DNA of 64,000 bases from Halorubrum halophilum (GTDB lineage: Archaea > Halobacteriota > Halobacteria > Halobacteriales > Haloferacaceae): the NCBI RefSeq assembly GCF_000739595.1, contig NZ_BBJP01000001.1, positions 1 to 64,000 on the forward strand, given 5' to 3'. The position numbers and the translations under genes were made by a program. Of this stretch, positions 61,984-64,000 are shown piece after piece; the first letter of the stretch is position 1, and each line of letters begins with the position of its first letter. Under the pieces are notes generated by a model. That model was given only the letters and a program-made list of their open reading frames with translations. It did no database searches and was not told the DNA's origin.

Positions 61984-62325
61984 TCAGGCGGTGTGCTCCG
62001 CGATCGCGTCGGCGAGCGCCTCCTCCGTCTGCGCGCCGACCATCCGCTCCGCGAGCTCGCCGCCGGCGAAGACGAGCAGCGTCGGAATGCTCTGCACGCC
62101 GTACTCGCCGGCCAGTCCCTGGTGTTCGTCGACGTCGACCTTCAGGACGGTCGCGCCGGTGTCGCTCGCCACCGCCTCGACGGCCGGCTCCATCATCTGA
62201 CACGGGCCGCACCAGTCCGCGTAGAAGTCCACAAGGACAACGTCGCGGTCCGCGACGTAGTCGTCGAACTCGTCGGCGTCGGCCAGCTGAATCGGTTCCG
62301 TGGGGACGGCGTCGGTTGAACTCAT
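61984..62325 (-). CDS. trxA: Thioredoxin
   Basis: A 113-residue classical thioredoxin. VLVDFYADWCGPCQMMEPAVEAVA carries the WCGPC redox site, and the SIPTLLVFAGGE segment gives the cis-proline. It reduces disulfides in cytoplasmic proteins. ATG 62325 (SSTDAVPTEPIQL) is the start. Its stop immediately precedes the class V aminotransferase gene, with no gap. No thioredoxin reductase gene is in the window. Confidence 0.93.
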   Translation of the reverse strand: MSSTDAVPTEPIQLADADEFDDYVADRDVVLVDFYADWCGPCQMMEPAVEAVASDTGATVLKVDVDEHQGLAGEYGVQSIPTLLVFAGGELAERMVGAQTEEALADAIAEHTA

Positions 62326-62468
62326 CGTGTCTCCGTATGTGCCCCACGCGGATAATGGTTTTGAACGGAAAACACAATACCGCGTGTCGGAGTGGATCGA
62401 ACCGCACGTGAATCGATCCCGCGACGCGGGTCCGAGGGTTCAAATCCGGGGCCGACGAACCGCGCCGC

Positions 62469-62999
62469 ATGTACGCGGTCGTCGGCTGCAACGAGTGCGC
62501 GGCGATGTGGCTCCTCGCGGACCCGCGGACGAGCGACAGCGCGGGGTGTCCCCGCTGCGGGAAGACGCATCAGACGGCGAAGCTCAAGCGGTTCTTCGAG
62601 TCGGAGGACCGCGACGCGGCCCGCGAGGCCCGGGCCGCGCTGCTCGCGAAGAAGCGCGACGAGAGCGCGGCGTTCGCGGAGCTCGACCACGTCTCGGAGC
62701 TCGAACGCGCCGTCGACGAGGCGGGGATCGACGACCGCGAGTACCTGGAGGCGTCGGGAATCGACGCCGACGCCGTCGACGAGGCGGCCGCCCGCGCCGA
62801 GGGCGGCGGGTCGGATTCGCGAAGCCGGACAGCGATCGTCCGCGACGCGGTCGAGGCGGTCGACGAGGCCACCGAGGAGAACGTCGTGGCGCGCGCGAGC
62901 GAGCAGGGCGTTCCCGCCGAGGCGGCGGGAGAGATCCTGACGCGGCTCGCGCGGCGCGGGGAGCTCTCCGAGTCGGGCGGGCGCTACCGGTCGCTCTGA
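62469..62999 (+). CDS. DUF5817-type zinc-ribbon/winged-helix protein
   Basis: A 176-residue protein. The N-terminal zinc ribbon uses CNEC (near residue 7) and CPRCG (near 27), with the conserved spacing AAMWLLADPRTSDSAGCPRCGKTHQ. A helical middle (KRFFESEDRDAAREARAALL) and a C-terminal winged-helix-like segment (EENVVARASEQGVPAEAAGEILTRLARRGEL) complete it. This layout is what I know as DUF5817, found in haloarchaea. The combination suggests nucleic-acid binding. ATG 62469 is the family start. It is monocistronic. Confidence 0.82.
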   Translation: MYAVVGCNECAAMWLLADPRTSDSAGCPRCGKTHQTAKLKRFFESEDRDAAREARAALLAKKRDESAAFAELDHVSELERAVDEAGIDDREYLEASGIDADAVDEAAARAEGGGSDSRSRTAIVRDAVEAVDEATEENVVARASEQGVPAEAAGEILTRLARRGELSESGGRYRSL

Positions 63000-63080
63000 G
63001 CGGATCGGCTCCGGGCGTCCCGCCGTTTCCGCCCCCGATCCCTGACAAAGCACTTATGCCGTCGTTCAGACGTGTCGGGT

Positions 63081-64000
63081 ATGGACACGCGAACTGCCCT
63101 CCTGGCGGCCGCCGCCGCGCTCCTGCTCGCGGGCGCGATCGGCGCCGTCGCCGCGCCGGACGCCATCGTCGACCCCAGAGAGGCCGACGAACGCCCCGGC
63201 GACGTACGCATCGTCGACACGGTCGTCTCGCCGGGTGAAGTGCGCGGCGAGACCGCGGAGCTCCGGCTCGGAGTCGACCTCCGACACCGGGGCTCGACCG
63301 TCGAGAATGTCACGGTCCGCCACCGCGCGATCGGCGCCGACTCGGGACTCCTCGTCGACGAGACGACGGTCGACGTCGGCGACGTGGACGGCGGCGGCGA
63401 ACGGACGATAAACGGGTCCGTCGACGTGGACCGCGCCGGCGGCTACCGGATCGAGACCGTCGTTTTCGCCGACGGCGAGCGGCGCGCCAGCCAGACGACC
63501 CGCGTCGGCGGCGTCGCGGCACTCACGCCCGACTACGCCGACTCGCGCGTCGGCTTCACCGAGGGGAACGTCTGGCCGACCGTCGCGGTCAGCGTGCGCG
63601 AGGCCGACAACGAGACCGCGACGCTGTCGGTGTCGATCTCGGTGACGAACCGCGGCGACGCTGCCTCGGAGCCGCTCGACCTCCGGGTGCTACTCCGGCA
63701 GTCGGAGTCGAACGTGATCGCCGACGAGGCGAGCGAGACGGTCGGCGAGGTGCGGCCCGGCCGGACCGACACTGTGACGACGACCGTCGAGGTGCCCGCC
63801 AACTACAACTACTACGTCGACGCCGCGCTGTGGAGCGACGACGTGCTCATCGACGAGACGCAGGGCGTCGCCAACCTGAACCCCCGCGAGACGATCAGCG
63901 CGAACCAGACGGTCGAGGAGGTCGATTTCGCCGTCGAGGACTTCACGCGAGGCGAGGGCGCCGACGACGCGGCGGGCGACGGCGCCGCTCCCGATCGGGG
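63081..64000 (+). CDS. Secreted protein with repeated Ig-like/CARDB-type beta domains (3' end outside window)
   Basis: The frame is open from ATG 63081 to the window end, at least 306 codons. A signal peptide (TRTALLAAAAALLLAGAIGAVAA) opens it. Two beta-sandwich units follow: VRIVDTVVSPGEVRGETAELRLGVDLRHRG, and later SVSISVTNRGDAASEPLDLRVLLRQ with the VRPGRTDTVTTTVEVPANYNYYVD ending typical of CARDB-like folds. A Gly/Asp/Ala linker begins near the cut. ACTTATG at 63052-63058 gives a TATA box. It is probably a surface-exposed, possibly C-terminally anchored protein. The family is unnamed to me. Confidence 0.75.
   Translation, partial: MDTRTALLAAAAALLLAGAIGAVAAPDAIVDPREADERPGDVRIVDTVVSPGEVRGETAELRLGVDLRHRGSTVENVTVRHRAIGADSGLLVDETTVDVGDVDGGGERTINGSVDVDRAGGYRIETVVFADGERRASQTTRVGGVAALTPDYADSRVGFTEGNVWPTVAVSVREADNETATLSVSISVTNRGDAASEPLDLRVLLRQSESNVIADEASETVGEVRPGRTDTVTTTVEVPANYNYYVDAALWSDDVLIDETQGVANLNPRETISANQTVEEVDFAVEDFTRGEGADDAAGDGAAPDR

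Noticed and set aside
62390-62465. tRNA-like stretch with GGTTCAAATCC and a variable-arm-like hairpin before the DUF5817 gene
   Set aside because: The T-stem does not pair (GAGGG against CCGGG) and no full acceptor or anticodon arm can be drawn. At most it is a pseudo-tRNA.

Overview
The window is haloarchaeal chromosome. The evidence is a high-GC acidic proteome, twin-arginine and lipobox signal peptides, TATA elements about 25 bases ahead of leaderless ATG/GTG starts, an intron-containing elongator tRNA-Met, RdfA, and DUF2240/DUF2270/DUF5817-type proteins. The gene content fits Halorubrum or a close relative; the genus is an inference.

Region 1 (1-16.1 kb) is a lower-GC accessory region for uptake and breakdown of a sugar or sugar acid. 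It opens inside an IS66-type transposase (1-216). Next come an enolase-superfamily sugar-acid dehydratase (264-1439) and a fumarylacetoacetate-hydrolase-fold dehydratase (1555-2424). An unexplained coupled operon of solute-binding lipoprotein, CxxC thioredoxin-like lipoprotein and CxxC membrane protein (2737-5086) follows. Then come an HpcH-type aldolase, a 2-hydroxyacid dehydrogenase, and a complete TRAP transporter with a UspA partner (7713-11334). The region ends with a Gfo/Idh/MocA sugar dehydrogenase, an aldehyde dehydrogenase and an IclR regulator. It is full of decay: a second IS66 relic, a 129-bp MITE-like element, a broken aldehyde dehydrogenase tail, a short-chain dehydrogenase tail, an unidentified C-terminal tail, and IclR-type operators left without genes. 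The enzymes suggest an oxidative, Weimberg-like route (sugar to acid to 2-keto-3-deoxy acid to 2-oxoglutarate semialdehyde to 2-oxoglutarate) with an aldolase branch.

Region 2 (16.1-36.7 kb) is mostly core. It holds a NodB-type deacetylase, a 33-residue zinc-finger microprotein too short for usual gene calls, PEP carboxykinase, RdfA, tRNA-Glu(CUC), an M42 aminopeptidase and a zinc metalloprotease. It continues with a CBS protein, tRNA-Met with an 80-nt intron, an MscS channel, a beta-helix protein, mutL-mutS, a J-domain membrane protein, mobA and pdxS.

Region 3 (36.7-42.1 kb) is a denitrification island. Two copper nitrite reductases (nirK) flank a cysteine-rich DtxR-fold regulator, a truncated CtaA/CtaB-like gene and an HTH_10 regulator. 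Five CGAA-N4-TTCG or near-match palindromes are scattered through it.

Region 4 (42.1-64 kb) is mixed core. It holds DJ-1/PfpI, a small membrane protein ending in an IS200/IS605 right-end relic, NurA, a chemoreceptor, an aldo/keto reductase, methyltransferases, NhaC, a NOG1-type GTPase and a SIMPL lipoprotein. It also has an unusual formate/nitrite-transporter-UspA-UspA fusion beside a DUF389 protein, homoserine kinase, a class V aminotransferase with thioredoxin, DUF5817, and a secreted protein cut by the window end.

The strongest candidate for something undescribed is a roughly 300-bp dispersed element present three times (22.5, 43.4 and 59.9 kb). Its three hairpins keep pairing while their sequences change between copies, which points to selection on an RNA or DNA structure.
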